Below are positions 33,213-43,327 of a DNA stretch of 46,269 nt, piece by piece. The number at the start of each line of letters is the position of its first letter. Within the stretch, counting starts at the first letter, position 1. Origin of the DNA: Dysgonomonas gadei ATCC BAA-286. GTDB taxonomy: Bacteria > Bacteroidota > Bacteroidia > Bacteroidales > Dysgonomonadaceae. Under the pieces are notes generated by a model. The model worked only from the letters and a program-made list of their open reading frames with translations. It was not told where the DNA came from and did no database searches. Where the stretch lies: NCBI RefSeq assembly GCF_000213555.1, contig NZ_GL891990.1, forward strand, positions 60,214-106,482, written 5' to 3'. A program made the translations under genes and the position numbers.

Positions 33213-36200
33213 TTAGAGTTTCATACCTCTTCTCTCTTCCTTTGGTGGAGAACTACCCACCGATGCAATCACGAACCTGTCTCCCATAACTTCTTTCACT
33301 CCCTGCAAAGTATTCGGCATAGGGCCACCTTGATTCACTGTCGATTCTGGACTATTCTGAGCTTGAAGCTGATTCTTTTCAGAAACATTTTCTTGTCCCT
33401 CACTTTGCTCGATAGGCTTCAGTGACAACTCTATCCTACGCTCCAAAGCAGTGAGTTCCGTTTTCAAGTCTTTGAGGTCATTCTCTTTCGCCCAGATGCC
33501 TTCCACGACCTGTCTGAGAACGGGTACATCCTGCATCCGCTTATCGGTGTCCGTTTGATACTTCTCCAATAGTTTAGGCATACTGTCAAGTGCATTCAGA
33601 AAGTTAAGCGAGGCGGTTTTTGGATCTGCCGCCAAACTTCCATAATTATAGTTATAAAGTATCTGCCCCTCGCCACGTATGAAAAATCGGTTTTGTATCA
33701 AGTCAAAACCATCTTTATTCGTAGTTTCGGATTTTACCAATAGATCAAAACCATACAACGAGCCGATTTTCTCGTGTGCCCCGTGTGTACGTGCCTTATC
33801 CGATATCTCGTTCAATTTCTTGCCGATAGCAACCGGATCGGCAGCTTGAAACCCATCCAATTTTACAGGATTGAGCCGTGTGCCATCGGGAGCAACCTGC
33901 ACCCTACTATTAAAGGCTTCCACATCTTTGGAGATGCGATCAATATATCCTTTATTGGATTCAACCGTCTGCATGATATTCTCCAACTTGTATCGGCTCA
34001 CTGATTTGCCACGAGTGAAAGCCTGCTTTTCACTGTCCAAAGCAGCAATCTTCTTCTCAATCCTTGCTTTTTCCAATAATTCGGTGTTACCTGACAGGAT
34101 AGCTACATATTCAGAAAAATTCATACCGCTTTTCTCATCCATACTACCCTCGTCAATGGTTCGAGTACCCAAATTATTATTTTTAAGCTGTTTGATAAAT
34201 AACTGCTTGTTGTGCAGTAAACCAAATTTGTACGCATCGAGTGATTTTTCTACGGCATATATTTTTACATCTACCTTATTATCAGCATAGAGTTTCGCTA
34301 TTTCATTCCCTTTTCTTATAGCCCGTCCGTCGCGTTGCTCCAGATCTGACGGACGCCACGGTGCGTCAAGATGATGAATAGCCACCGCCCGCTTCTGAGC
34401 GTTTACGCCTGTTCCCAACATCTCGGTAGAGCCAAATAGTACACGGATTTTACCTTCATTCATATCCTTTATCATAGCTTTTCGTGCCCTCTCGCTGGTG
34501 GCTTCCTGAATGAAACGTACCTCGGATGCAGGGATGCCGTAATCCTCTACCAACTTGCGTTTAATCTCGGTATATGGGCTCCATTGTCCCGGTTTGTAGG
34601 TTCCCAAATCGGAGAATACGAACTGTGTCCCCTTCTGGGCATTGTATTTTTGGTAGTAGTCTGCTATCGAAGCGGCACAATGGCTGGCTTTGTTATCTAT
34701 ATGGTCGCCATACTTAACCGGATCTATCATCCGCATATCAAGCGACATTTTGCGAGCATAGTCGGTTGCTATCAACATCTTTGCTTTTTCTTCCCGTTCC
34801 GATAGCGGTTCCCTTCCTAAGAGAGTGGCATCACCTGTTTTGGCAAATTCCATCAGTTTACCGATAAACTCTTGTTGATCGGGTGTAGGCGGTATATTGT
34901 GCAAAATTTCATTCTTTTGAGGACGGTCGATGCCAATATCCTGTGCAGTACGGTAGTCAGTAATCTCAGAATAAAACGAAGCCAGTTCCGGCACTTTGAT
35001 AAAATAGCGGAAACGTTCTTTCTGAACAATCTGATTGGTAACCGAAAACTCGTAGTCTTTGGTTTTCTTGGCAAAGATAGCCGCCCAAGCATCAAAAGTA
35101 TTGATACCCTGCCTTTCCAATTCTTTGGGACGCAAATATTTGAATAACAAATACAATTCTGTTAGTGAATTGGAAATTGTAGTTCCCGATGAGTAAGTAG
35201 CACCTAAATCTTTGCCTGTACGTTCTTGTATGGTACGCAAAGCAAAAAGCATATTGAGTGCCCGTTGTGAACCTTCGGTATTTCCCAAGCCTGCTACACG
35301 ATCATGACGGGTGGTAAAAGTCAGATTTTTAAATTTGTGAGATTCATCTACGAACAAATGGTCTATACCGATCATCCGAAAATCTGACATATTATCCTTG
35401 CGGTTTTCGATTTGGTGGGCTATTCCTTCCAACTTTGTTTCAAGGTTGGCTTTCCGTTTCTCGCAACCTTTAAGCATCCCTCTTGAAACTTCCTTACCTT
35501 GTGAACGCAATACTTCGAGGTTTTCCTCCACGCTATCGAGTTCAGCCTGTAAGATGCCTCGCTGTATCTCCGGGGACTGTGGTATCATACCGAACTGTTC
35601 ATGTGTTAGAATCACTGCATCCCAATTGTTATTTTTCATTTCGTTGAAAATACGATTGCGGTTCTGTGGTGTAAAATCCTCCTTGCCGGGATAGAGCACT
35701 TTTGCATCAGGGTATGCCGTACAAAAGGTTTGAGCGATTTCGTGAATATTGGCTTTCAGTCCTGTGATAAGCGGTTTATTGACTAATCCGAGCCGTTTCA
35801 TCTCCATTGCTCCGCAGCACATAATCAGCGTTTTGCCACCTCCCACTTCATGGTCGATTATCCCACCACCATTCAATTTAAGCATCCAGATGGCATCTTT
35901 CTGGCTCTTGTATAAGTCGGGAATGCCTAAACCTTTCAGGTCGAGTCCGGCAAAAGTTTGATGCGAGCCGTCATATTCGGGACGTACAAAACAATTGAAT
36001 GTGCGGTTATAGAGGTCGGCCAGCCTGTCTTTAAATTCGGGAGTCTGCTCTCTGAGCCATTCCGAAAAGCCGTTACGCATCTCATCTATTTTGGTATTGG
36101 CAAGCTGAATCGCTTCTCCGTCCCGTACCTTTGTCTCCTTGCCATCTACTCTGACCGTTTTTGTAATATCGGGAGTTGTATCGTGCAAGGCATGACGCAT

Positions 36201-39026
36201 CAGGGCAATACCATCAAAGGTGCGGCTTTCTCCCTTGACGGCATACTGATCACTGATCTTTGCATTTTTAGTATTGGCATTTATGCTGAACTCATCTCGG
36301 CTCTGTGCATAATGGATATTTACATTCGTATCAAAGAGGTGTGAAGCAAAAGCGGCATAGATGCCCGAAGGTATCCAGCGTTCACCAAAGTTGAAATCCA
36401 GATCGTCGAAGGCTATCGGCTTAGGTATGGCTTCCTGTAAAACGGTCAGGGATTCTTTGGCTGCTTTATGTTCAGGATTGCGGTCAATAAAGTTCTGCAC
36501 CTCATCTGCCTTTGAGATAACATTGCCCGATATAAACTTGTCCGCTACTTCATAGCCTCCAACAAGAGGATTGAAGTAAATCTTACCTTTTAACTCGTCA
36601 AGTATTCCCTCTTGCGTATTGCTTGTTAGAGAAACCATGTAGTCCAAATTGACTGCTCCGTATTTATTGAGACTGGATACAAGAGCTTCGTATGCATTAT
36701 CTACTTTGGAAATCTCATCGGGATTGAAAGCTACGGGACGTTCAAAGATATCAGCCTTTATCGCTTTGCCCTCTCGGTAGCGTTCTAACGAAAGTATTTC
36801 CCGCCCTGCGGCATCCATCTTGATGAGGTCGAGATTCTTTACATCGTTCAGGTTTCCGAATTTTTGTGTAAAATCATCATACAGGCGATTGAGCATCTGC
36901 CGTAATGCGGGATTCTCTTTCAGTATATCGGCTTCGTTGTTATACAGATGGTTGTAAGTGTCGCGTATCTCAATATAAAGTGATGCCCGTTTTTGTTGAT
37001 TTGGTGGCAATTCCAACGGATGAAACATAGGTCGATGTCCGTCCATATCCCGTAGGTAGCCGATGCGATTATCTGCATCAGTTACCAACGAGCCGTCACG
37101 ATAATGTTTCGGCAATCCGTTTTCAGGTATGGGCATCGGAATGGGCTTCAGTCGTTCCGCTCTTTCATTTTCCAACCGATCTGCACGTTGTTCTGGCGTT
37201 TCTGTTGGTGTACTTGCTGCCGGACTTTTAGGTTGTACTTCCTTTTGCTGGCTGGCTTTAGGCGGTGATATAGGCATACGGCGACGGGAACGCTTGGGCT
37301 GTTTAATCTGTGAACGTTCCTCGGCTGAAAAACCAAACAAATCGTACAAAGTAACAATAGGCTGTTGCTGAATGTCGGGTACGGATACGTCCTTTTGCTC
37401 TATTACTTCTCCCGTATTCGTATTTACAAACAATCCGCTGGCTTGATCCTTGATGATTGTATCTTTTTTCTCTGTTGTTGCAGGTACAACTTTCTGCTCT
37501 TCTTTTGGTTGGTCAATGCGTGGCTCCACAGTTACTTTTCTCCCCTGCTCGAACAGTTCTGCCCATGCTTTGTGATTTCTGGCTTCTCCAAACGGATAAA
37601 AAAGGACTAAATCTTCTTCAATAGGTTCATAAGCCGATTTGGGACTTAATTCCACCATATCCGAAACAGATATTTCCTGTATGCTTTTTGGCTCTTGGAT
37701 TTGTTTTGTTGTTTCGGATTGTTGTACTGTCGGCTGTGTCAGAAAATCCTCCACTTCTTGCCAAAATGGGTTAAGATCATCGGGAAAACGAGTTTCATCT
37801 AAATTGGGTGTTTGTCTTATTTCCGCAGTGGGAGCTACCTGTAATTGCAATTGTTCTACTGTACTCTGTGCATGGCTTTGATAATGCTGTACATCTAAAT
37901 GTTGAGTAAAATCTTCATTCAGCATCCGATACAATGTGGCGGCAATGGCTTCCGCTCCTCCCGAATGAGTAAATTCCATTGCAGGTTTTCCGTAAGGGTC
38001 AGTACCTACTTTTACATCGGTCTGTATCACCCTGTCGAAGTCTTTGAACAGATTATTTACAGATATACCGTTCGATAATTTGCGAGATTCGATAAAATCC
38101 TGCTGCCTTTGGGTCGGCAGGATATTATCATTCTTACGTTGCAGGATAATCAGATCGCTTCCGACTTCTGTTCCTGCTTCCTCTGTAAACAAGTTATTGG
38201 GTAATCGGATGGCGGAAACGACATTGCAACTATTCATCAGGTGTTCACGAATCGGTTTATTCTGCTCCGAATTAAGAACTCCCTGTGAAGTGATAAAAGC
38301 TATCAATCCTCCCTCACGGGCAGCCATCACACTTTTAGTGAAAAAATAATTATGGATTGCCTTTGTAGATTGGCTCACTGCGGGTATCTCATGTTTGGAT
38401 AGTAAAGGATCAAATACAGCAACATCGCCGAAAGGAATGTTCGAAGCGATTACATCATAATGCTGCGAGTATCGTCCTTCCATTTTTTCGTAACCTTCAA
38501 TCCGTATTTTATCCTCTGGGTGGAGGTGTGAGAGAATCTTGCCTGTCAGCAGATCTTTTTCAAATCCTGTTACTTCTGCATCAGGAACAGTTTCTTTGAA
38601 CGAGGATATAAACGCTCCGGTTCCCGCACTCGGTTCAAGAAAACGTTGAGGTTTGATGCCACTGTTATTCAGAGCGAGTGTCAAAGCATCAATAACGGGC
38701 TTGGGTGTATAGAAAGCGGTCAGCACCGAATTTTTAAGGGAGCTTACAGAGCGTTTGTATTCGGCATCATCTTTCGCTCCTTCCCGTAACACTTGATGTA
38801 ATTCGGTTACAAGTGGGAACAAATCATGCTCCGAGGCTTTCCAATATTGTATATCTTCCTGTTTGGCGGCGGGATTCAACACGGCTTTTATCCCTCCAAA
38901 ACCGGAATAGGCTGCCAATTTTATTTTTTCATCATCGGTAGCCTGCCTTTTCTCTTTATCGAGAGCAAAAGCAATGCGTATTGCCTCGATGTTATCCCGA
39001 AGATGGGCTTTTTTATTATAAGCCAT
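33213..39026 (-). CDS. Giant N6-adenine methylase / SNF2-type helicase fusion (DarB-like)
   Basis: About 1937 residues from the preferred ATG at 39026 (the longer frame from 39050 adds eight residues overlapping the upstream gene). An N-terminal methyltransferase domain has FLEPSAGTGAF (about residue 130) and the catalytic motif NIPF (about 195, instead of the common NPPF/Y). A Pro/Gln/Lys-rich linker occupies about 420-640. A helicase module follows: EVGGGKTL (about 1059), VDESHKF (about 1227), and the C-terminal part LGTGVNAQKR..HLDAPWRPSDLEQRDGR with arginine-finger motif. Proteins with this plan are common on Bacteroides conjugative elements and resemble phage P1 DarB, which protects incoming DNA from restriction. 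The role is inferred. Confidence 0.85.
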   Translation of the reverse strand: MAYNKKAHLRDNIEAIRIAFALDKEKRQATDDEKIKLAAYSGFGGIKAVLNPAAKQEDIQYWKASEHDLFPLVTELHQVLREGAKDDAEYKRSVSSLKNSVLTAFYTPKPVIDALTLALNNSGIKPQRFLEPSAGTGAFISSFKETVPDAEVTGFEKDLLTGKILSHLHPEDKIRIEGYEKMEGRYSQHYDVIASNIPFGDVAVFDPLLSKHEIPAVSQSTKAIHNYFFTKSVMAAREGGLIAFITSQGVLNSEQNKPIREHLMNSCNVVSAIRLPNNLFTEEAGTEVGSDLIILQRKNDNILPTQRQQDFIESRKLSNGISVNNLFKDFDRVIQTDVKVGTDPYGKPAMEFTHSGGAEAIAATLYRMLNEDFTQHLDVQHYQSHAQSTVEQLQLQVAPTAEIRQTPNLDETRFPDDLNPFWQEVEDFLTQPTVQQSETTKQIQEPKSIQEISVSDMVELSPKSAYEPIEEDLVLFYPFGEARNHKAWAELFEQGRKVTVEPRIDQPKEEQKVVPATTEKKDTIIKDQASGLFVNTNTGEVIEQKDVSVPDIQQQPIVTLYDLFGFSAEERSQIKQPKRSRRRMPISPPKASQQKEVQPKSPAASTPTETPEQRADRLENERAERLKPIPMPIPENGLPKHYRDGSLVTDADNRIGYLRDMDGHRPMFHPLELPPNQQKRASLYIEIRDTYNHLYNNEADILKENPALRQMLNRLYDDFTQKFGNLNDVKNLDLIKMDAAGREILSLERYREGKAIKADIFERPVAFNPDEISKVDNAYEALVSSLNKYGAVNLDYMVSLTSNTQEGILDELKGKIYFNPLVGGYEVADKFISGNVISKADEVQNFIDRNPEHKAAKESLTVLQEAIPKPIAFDDLDFNFGERWIPSGIYAAFASHLFDTNVNIHYAQSRDEFSINANTKNAKISDQYAVKGESRTFDGIALMRHALHDTTPDITKTVRVDGKETKVRDGEAIQLANTKIDEMRNGFSEWLREQTPEFKDRLADLYNRTFNCFVRPEYDGSHQTFAGLDLKGLGIPDLYKSQKDAIWMLKLNGGGIIDHEVGGGKTLIMCCGAMEMKRLGLVNKPLITGLKANIHEIAQTFCTAYPDAKVLYPGKEDFTPQNRNRIFNEMKNNNWDAVILTHEQFGMIPQSPEIQRGILQAELDSVEENLEVLRSQGKEVSRGMLKGCEKRKANLETKLEGIAHQIENRKDNMSDFRMIGIDHLFVDESHKFKNLTFTTRHDRVAGLGNTEGSQRALNMLFALRTIQERTGKDLGATYSSGTTISNSLTELYLLFKYLRPKELERQGINTFDAWAAIFAKKTKDYEFSVTNQIVQKERFRYFIKVPELASFYSEITDYRTAQDIGIDRPQKNEILHNIPPTPDQQEFIGKLMEFAKTGDATLLGREPLSEREEKAKMLIATDYARKMSLDMRMIDPVKYGDHIDNKASHCAASIADYYQKYNAQKGTQFVFSDLGTYKPGQWSPYTEIKRKLVEDYGIPASEVRFIQEATSERARKAMIKDMNEGKIRVLFGSTEMLGTGVNAQKRAVAIHHLDAPWRPSDLEQRDGRAIRKGNEIAKLYADNKVDVKIYAVEKSLDAYKFGLLHNKQLFIKQLKNNNLGTRTIDEGSMDEKSGMNFSEYVAILSGNTELLEKARIEKKIAALDSEKQAFTRGKSVSRYKLENIMQTVESNKGYIDRISKDVEAFNSRVQVAPDGTRLNPVKLDGFQAADPVAIGKKLNEISDKARTHGAHEKIGSLYGFDLLVKSETTNKDGFDLIQNRFFIRGEGQILYNYNYGSLAADPKTASLNFLNALDSMPKLLEKYQTDTDKRMQDVPVLRQVVEGIWAKENDLKDLKTELTALERRIELSLKPIEQSEGQENVSEKNQLQAQNSPESTVNQGGPMPNTLQGVKEVMGDRFVIASVGSSPPKEERRGMKL

Positions 39027-39459
39027 TTTCGAGAAGTATTTGTATTTCACCAGTCAGTTCCGTGTAAAACTGATTGTACTCAGGTGTATCGGCGAAATCA
39101 TCAGACAAGCTGTATTTCTGAATTGTACCCGTAAGGCAGGGTAATAGCTCCATTGCTATGCCTTCGGCTTGTGAGGGAGGTATTTCTTCGGAAAATTCTT
39201 CCCAAAGGATAGTTACAAGGGTTCGGTAGGTGGAGAAATATAAGCCTTCGTATAAGACCTTTGAAGAGGCTTCTTCTGCATAGTCATGGGTATGACCTGC
39301 TTTTATAGCTTGGCTATACGTCTCTGCTGCGGCATCACCACGTACAGCAATAAAGTTGTGGTCAGTTGCTTTGTCGGGATGTGTATCACGTAGATAAGAT
39401 AATAGGGATAGTCGGAAATAAGACAGTTCTGTAACTGTCGTTTTAGTTTTTGTCGCCAT
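39016..39459 (-). CDS. DUF1896 family protein
   Basis: A 147-residue acidic protein matching the DUF1896 family found next to topB and the large methylase-helicase in Bacteroides elements: TELSYFRLSLLSYLRDTHPDKATDHNFI and the run EEFSEEIPPSQAEGIAMELLP. No transmembrane segment or catalytic motif. The end overlaps the downstream methylase-helicase start by 11 nt, so the two are translationally coupled. The function is unknown. Confidence 0.82.
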   Translation of the reverse strand: MATKTKTTVTELSYFRLSLLSYLRDTHPDKATDHNFIAVRGDAAAETYSQAIKAGHTHDYAEEASSKVLYEGLYFSTYRTLVTILWEEFSEEIPPSQAEGIAMELLPCLTGTIQKYSLSDDFADTPEYNQFYTELTGEIQILLENGL

Positions 39460-39461
39460 AT

Positions 39462-39546
39462 CATTGATTTTTTAGTGGTGAGAAATAGGATGGAAAAAAA
39501 AGGCATCCAGAGCCTTGCCCCGGATGCCACCACTAAAAAATCAATG
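39462..39546. repeat. 19-bp perfect inverted repeat around a terminator
   Basis: CATTGATTTTTTAGTGGTG at 39462-39480 and its exact reverse complement at 39528-39546. The left arm (read on the minus strand) ends three bases before the DUF1896 ATG. The topB terminator sits inside. A third copy lies upstream of topB (41718-41735). Confidence 0.85.
39494..39528 (-). terminator. Terminator of topB
   Basis: On the minus strand GGCATCC pairs with GGATGCC (arms 39522-39528 and 39502-39508), loop of 13 nt, followed by eight T. It lies 76 nt past the topB stop. Confidence 0.8.
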
Positions 39547-39603
39547 TTAAACGACTATTCCGAATCGTAGAACAAAGACCTTTCAGTGGTAAAGATAGTG
39601 ATT

Positions 39604-41712
39604 TTACTTAGAACGTTTCTTTTTGCCGTCACCTTTGCGTGGTGGAAATTCAAAGACTGTTTTGTAGTCCACATCAAATTTTACGATGGCATCAAAGGTA
39701 CTTCCGGTCTTAGAGCTTACGAAACCTTTTATTAGTGCGGTTTTTCCGTTCATCAAAAGATCATTGAGTTGTCCGTCCGTCAATTCTTTTTTGGCAATGG
39801 AGCGGAATACGATCAGTCCACAACTTTCATCTTTACATTTTACCACTTTGGGATAAAATACCATCTGTCCGTTTTTACATTTTGGGCAAGGACAAGTATT
39901 GTGATTATCCGTGCGTTCAATGGTGGTAGAAAGCAGCTCCGTAGTTATCTGCGAGGCATAGACTTCTATTCCCTTGTGAAATGTAGCCGCATCCATCTTG
40001 CCTAAAGCAATTTTATTGAGGGCTTCCTCCCATTGACCTGTCATCGCTACATCGGCTATCTTTTTGTCCTTTACTGCCAGATAGACTACCAATCCTTTGT
40101 TGGTCGGAACAAGAGACTTTTTCTCTCTGACGATGTACTCACGGGAAAATAGTGTTTCGATAATGGATGCACGGGTGGCAGGTGTTCCGATACCGCATTC
40201 CTTCATCGCTTCACGTTGCTGTTCGTCCTCTACTTCTTTGCCTGCGGATTCCATCGAACTAAGCAAACTTGCCTCCGTATGCAATGGACGGGGTTTGGTC
40301 TGCTTTTCTTGAATCTCGCAATCACGAACAGAAAGATTATCTCCCTCCAGAAGAACAGGTAAAGTGGTGGAATCCTCTTCATCGTTTGGCTCGTCTTTAG
40401 CATCAAATACCGCCCTCCAGCCGGGGACGAGTGTAACGCTTCCTTTGCAGGAAAAGTGTACGCCATCGGCATCAAGTGATACGGTGGTGTTCTCTTTGAT
40501 GCAACGTTCGCCAAAGGCTTCGAGCATACGTCCGGCAACCATATCGTAGATAAGCTGTTCGTCTTTGGATAAATTACTTGCTGATTCTTCTGTAATAATC
40601 AGCGCATGGTGGTCGGTCACTTTCTTATCGTCCACCGAACGGGTATTGAGCGTAGTGTCGAATCTGCCGTCTATGTATTTTCCGAAAAGAGAGTGTGCCC
40701 GCAGCGTAGCGATCAGGTGCGGTATTTCCTCCAGCACATCCTCGGAAATATAACGGCTGCCCGTTCGGGGATAGGAAATTTTCTTCGCTTCATACAGATT
40801 TTGTGCTATCGTCAGCGTCTTATCTGCCGAAAAACCATGCTCGCTGTTGGCTTCCTTTTGAAGTGTGGTAAGGTCGTACAGCAAAGGTGGTTCCTGCTTG
40901 ACCTCCTTACGTTCTACGGCTGTAACCTGTATAGCTCCTGCGGCTTTTACCTTTGCCGTAACTTCTTCGGTACGAGTTCGGGTGTCGAATTTATCTACCG
41001 AATGAACGGAAAAAGTAGTAGCTTCTTTTTCTGTTTGTAATTTCAGCCGAAAATAGGTCTGTGGTTTGAAGTCTTTATTTTCCAGATAACGACTACAAAT
41101 AATCGCCAGTGTTGGGGTTTGTACCCTGCCAAGTGACCAAACGCCATACCCTGCCGAGATAGAAAGAGCCTGACTACTATTGATCCCTACGAGCCAATCA
41201 GCAGTACTGCGGGCTTTCGCTGAAGCATACAGATTGTCGTATTCTGCTCCGAGGCGAAGTGTTTTAAAGCCGTCTTTGATGGCTCGGTCTGTTAGCGAAC
41301 TGATCCATAATCGCTGAAATGGGACAGTACAACACAGATAATCATAGATATATCGGAAAATCAATTCGCCCTCGCGTCCGGCATCGGCACAATTTATGAT
41401 CTCATCTGCCTTAGAGAATAGCTCCTTGATTACTTTGAGTTGTTCCATCACACCGGGATCGTTCTTGTACTCCTTACCCTCTTTAACTTGTCGGGGCAAT
41501 AGTTTAAATTCTTTTGGGAGTATCGGCAGGTTCTCTTTCTGAAATCCTGTGATACCATAATGTTCCGGCATGGCGAGTCCGACCAAATGCCCGAAAGCCC
41601 ATGTAACGGCATATCCGTTACCTTCCATATAGCCCTCTTTTTTATTATTTGCTCCAACTATGGCTGCTATACTTTTTGCCACAGAGGGTTTTTCTGCTAT
41701 TATTATTTTCAT
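39604..41712 (-). CDS. topB: DNA topoisomerase III
   Basis: A 702-residue type IA topoisomerase. Toprim domain at the N-terminus (MKIIIAEKPSVAKSIA, then DAGREGELIFRYI). The catalytic tyrosine lies in KKISYPRTGSRYISED. A Cys4 zinc ribbon near the C-terminus reads CPCPKCKNGQM..CKDESCG. In CTnDOT the exc gene encodes a topoisomerase III near the excision operon; here the orientation differs. The enzyme relaxes or decatenates single-stranded or recombining DNA and may assist transfer or excision. Full family length. Confidence 0.93.
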   Translation of the reverse strand: MKIIIAEKPSVAKSIAAIVGANNKKEGYMEGNGYAVTWAFGHLVGLAMPEHYGITGFQKENLPILPKEFKLLPRQVKEGKEYKNDPGVMEQLKVIKELFSKADEIINCADAGREGELIFRYIYDYLCCTVPFQRLWISSLTDRAIKDGFKTLRLGAEYDNLYASAKARSTADWLVGINSSQALSISAGYGVWSLGRVQTPTLAIICSRYLENKDFKPQTYFRLKLQTEKEATTFSVHSVDKFDTRTRTEEVTAKVKAAGAIQVTAVERKEVKQEPPLLYDLTTLQKEANSEHGFSADKTLTIAQNLYEAKKISYPRTGSRYISEDVLEEIPHLIATLRAHSLFGKYIDGRFDTTLNTRSVDDKKVTDHHALIITEESASNLSKDEQLIYDMVAGRMLEAFGERCIKENTTVSLDADGVHFSCKGSVTLVPGWRAVFDAKDEPNDEEDSTTLPVLLEGDNLSVRDCEIQEKQTKPRPLHTEASLLSSMESAGKEVEDEQQREAMKECGIGTPATRASIIETLFSREYIVREKKSLVPTNKGLVVYLAVKDKKIADVAMTGQWEEALNKIALGKMDAATFHKGIEVYASQITTELLSTTIERTDNHNTCPCPKCKNGQMVFYPKVVKCKDESCGLIVFRSIAKKELTDGQLNDLLMNGKTALIKGFVSSKTGSTFDAIVKFDVDYKTVFEFPPRKGDGKKKRSK

Positions 41713-41717
41713 TTTAA

Positions 41718-41735
41718 CATTGATTTTTTAGTGGT
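41718..41735. repeat. Third copy of the topB/DUF1896 leader repeat
   Basis: CATTGATTTTTTAGTGGT, identical over 18 bp to the arms at 39462 and 39528. On the minus strand it ends five bases before the topB ATG at 41712. Relative to the 39528 copy the identity extends to TTTAACATTG at the start-codon side. Confidence 0.85.
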
Positions 41736-41747
41736 TGATGATAAAAA

Positions 41748-43307
41748 CTACATTTTTCGCCCTTTACTTTTCTTGGGAGCGGCAGGAGATTGTTTTTGTT
41801 CCTGTTGCTGTTTTTGCTCCTTCTTTTCGACTTGTTTGACGGTGGGTTGTGTCTGTCCTTGTTTTAGCGGCTCTTTGGAATGTTTGGTCGCTTCGTTGGT
41901 CTTACCTTCGTTATTTACAGCCACTTGTGTTCTGCTTTCAGCAGCAGGAGTAACTTTCTGAGAATCCTTAGCCGCTTGCTTCGCTTCGATTGCTCGTACT
42001 TGATCGGGATGCTTAGAGGTATGGCGGACTTTATCTCTGTTTTCGTCAACCCATACCCATGCATTATATTTCTGTCCTTTCTGATCGGTAGCTTCTACCT
42101 TTTGTGCACCTGAAGCATCTGTTTGTTGTTGCTTCGGACGGGATTGCATACCCTCAACAAAGATTGGTTCTTTATTACACAGCTTGGTAAACTCTTCTTT
42201 ACTAAGCTGTACGCCACCTTGCTTAGAATAAATCCATACCTCATCAACTTTACGGGCTTTGGGTAATGGCTTTTCCTGTGCTTGTCCCTGTTTGGCTTGT
42301 CGCTGCTCCTTATGCTGTTGCCGTTGTTCGTCACTGAACTTAAAATCGAAGTTTTTATTGACTGCATTGAACTGCACAAAACGATCTATCTTCTGTGGTT
42401 CTTCTCCGGGCTTCACTTTTTTATCCATGCCCTCAACCCATACAGCTTTACCCTCTCTCAATCCTTGTTGCTGTTCAGGAGAAAGAGGAGCATTCTTCAA
42501 GGTCTGCGGGATATTGATTTCAGAGATAGGGACAGCTTCGAGTCGATTCGTCATTTTGTCGAGAGATACAAGCGAGGGGATTTTCTCACCTCCGGCTACG
42601 GGTTCAAGTTCGTAGACTCGTGCTCCGTGCCCTGTTTTTTGGAGTTGCTCTTTGTCCTGCTCGGAAAAAGCTATTCCCATGAATGGTTTGTCAAAATCGG
42701 GTTGTTCCTGCTTGGGATGGGTTACCAACTTGATACTTCCATCCGCCTGTGGTTCTAATGATAAACGAGCTTGCATCGGGAACTCATTGCCGTCAATAGT
42801 AGGTTTGATATCGACCAATCCCGGAGACTTGTGTCCGTAAACCATCGCTTTGAGGGCATCCTGCAATTTGTCACCCGAAAGTCCCAACTTCTCAGTCTCT
42901 TTCCAATTGAGTTTGTTGAGGTCTAAAGGCTGAAACTTACCTGTAAGCTCAATATGTATCTTTACCTTACCATCAAATTTAAGGCGATACGGATCGAGGG
43001 CTTTGTCGGTGTGGTCGATACGGATAAGTTTGTCGAGAAAAGCCGCTATTTTATCTATGGCTGACACCCCGACGGCATACACACCCGTATGTGACGGGTG
43101 ATTGAACTGTGCCGACATCTTCTTGAAGAAATTTTCCAGAAAGTTACTGTTGGTATCGACCTTCAAAAATTGGTCGGCATTCTCTTTGGTGGGTTCAACG
43201 GTTTTGAGTTTACCGTCCTGCTCCCCTGTGATGACTTTGAGTTTGCCATCTTCGCCTTGGGTCAATAAGACTTTAGGCTCTTCGGATTTTACTTTGTTTT
43301 GATCCAT
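41748..43307 (-). CDS. DUF4099/DUF3945 domain protein
   Basis: A 519-residue, very charged and Gln-rich protein. The N-terminal region (about residues 45-160: NFFKKMSAQFNHPSHTGVYAV, LDKLIRIDHTDKALDPYRL) matches DUF4099, and repeated units around LTPEQQQ-like LSPEQQQGLREGKAVWVEGM and LSKEEFTKLCNKEPIFVEGMQ match DUF3945. The tail is a low-complexity Gln/Lys region ending KKSKGRKM. Such proteins always travel with topB in Bacteroidota conjugative elements; the role is unknown. It is the first gene of the minus-strand operon that leads to topB, DUF1896 and the methylase-helicase. Confidence 0.82.
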   Translation of the reverse strand: MDQNKVKSEEPKVLLTQGEDGKLKVITGEQDGKLKTVEPTKENADQFLKVDTNSNFLENFFKKMSAQFNHPSHTGVYAVGVSAIDKIAAFLDKLIRIDHTDKALDPYRLKFDGKVKIHIELTGKFQPLDLNKLNWKETEKLGLSGDKLQDALKAMVYGHKSPGLVDIKPTIDGNEFPMQARLSLEPQADGSIKLVTHPKQEQPDFDKPFMGIAFSEQDKEQLQKTGHGARVYELEPVAGGEKIPSLVSLDKMTNRLEAVPISEINIPQTLKNAPLSPEQQQGLREGKAVWVEGMDKKVKPGEEPQKIDRFVQFNAVNKNFDFKFSDEQRQQHKEQRQAKQGQAQEKPLPKARKVDEVWIYSKQGGVQLSKEEFTKLCNKEPIFVEGMQSRPKQQQTDASGAQKVEATDQKGQKYNAWVWVDENRDKVRHTSKHPDQVRAIEAKQAAKDSQKVTPAAESRTQVAVNNEGKTNEATKHSKEPLKQGQTQPTVKQVEKKEQKQQQEQKQSPAAPKKSKGRKM

Positions 43308-43327
43308 AATAAATGATATTTTTATTC

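Noticed and set aside
33213..39026. Large methylase-helicase as part of a DISARM/BREX-like defence system
   Set aside because: No partner genes of those systems are present; the surrounding topB, DUF1896 and DUF3945 are standard conjugative-element genes.
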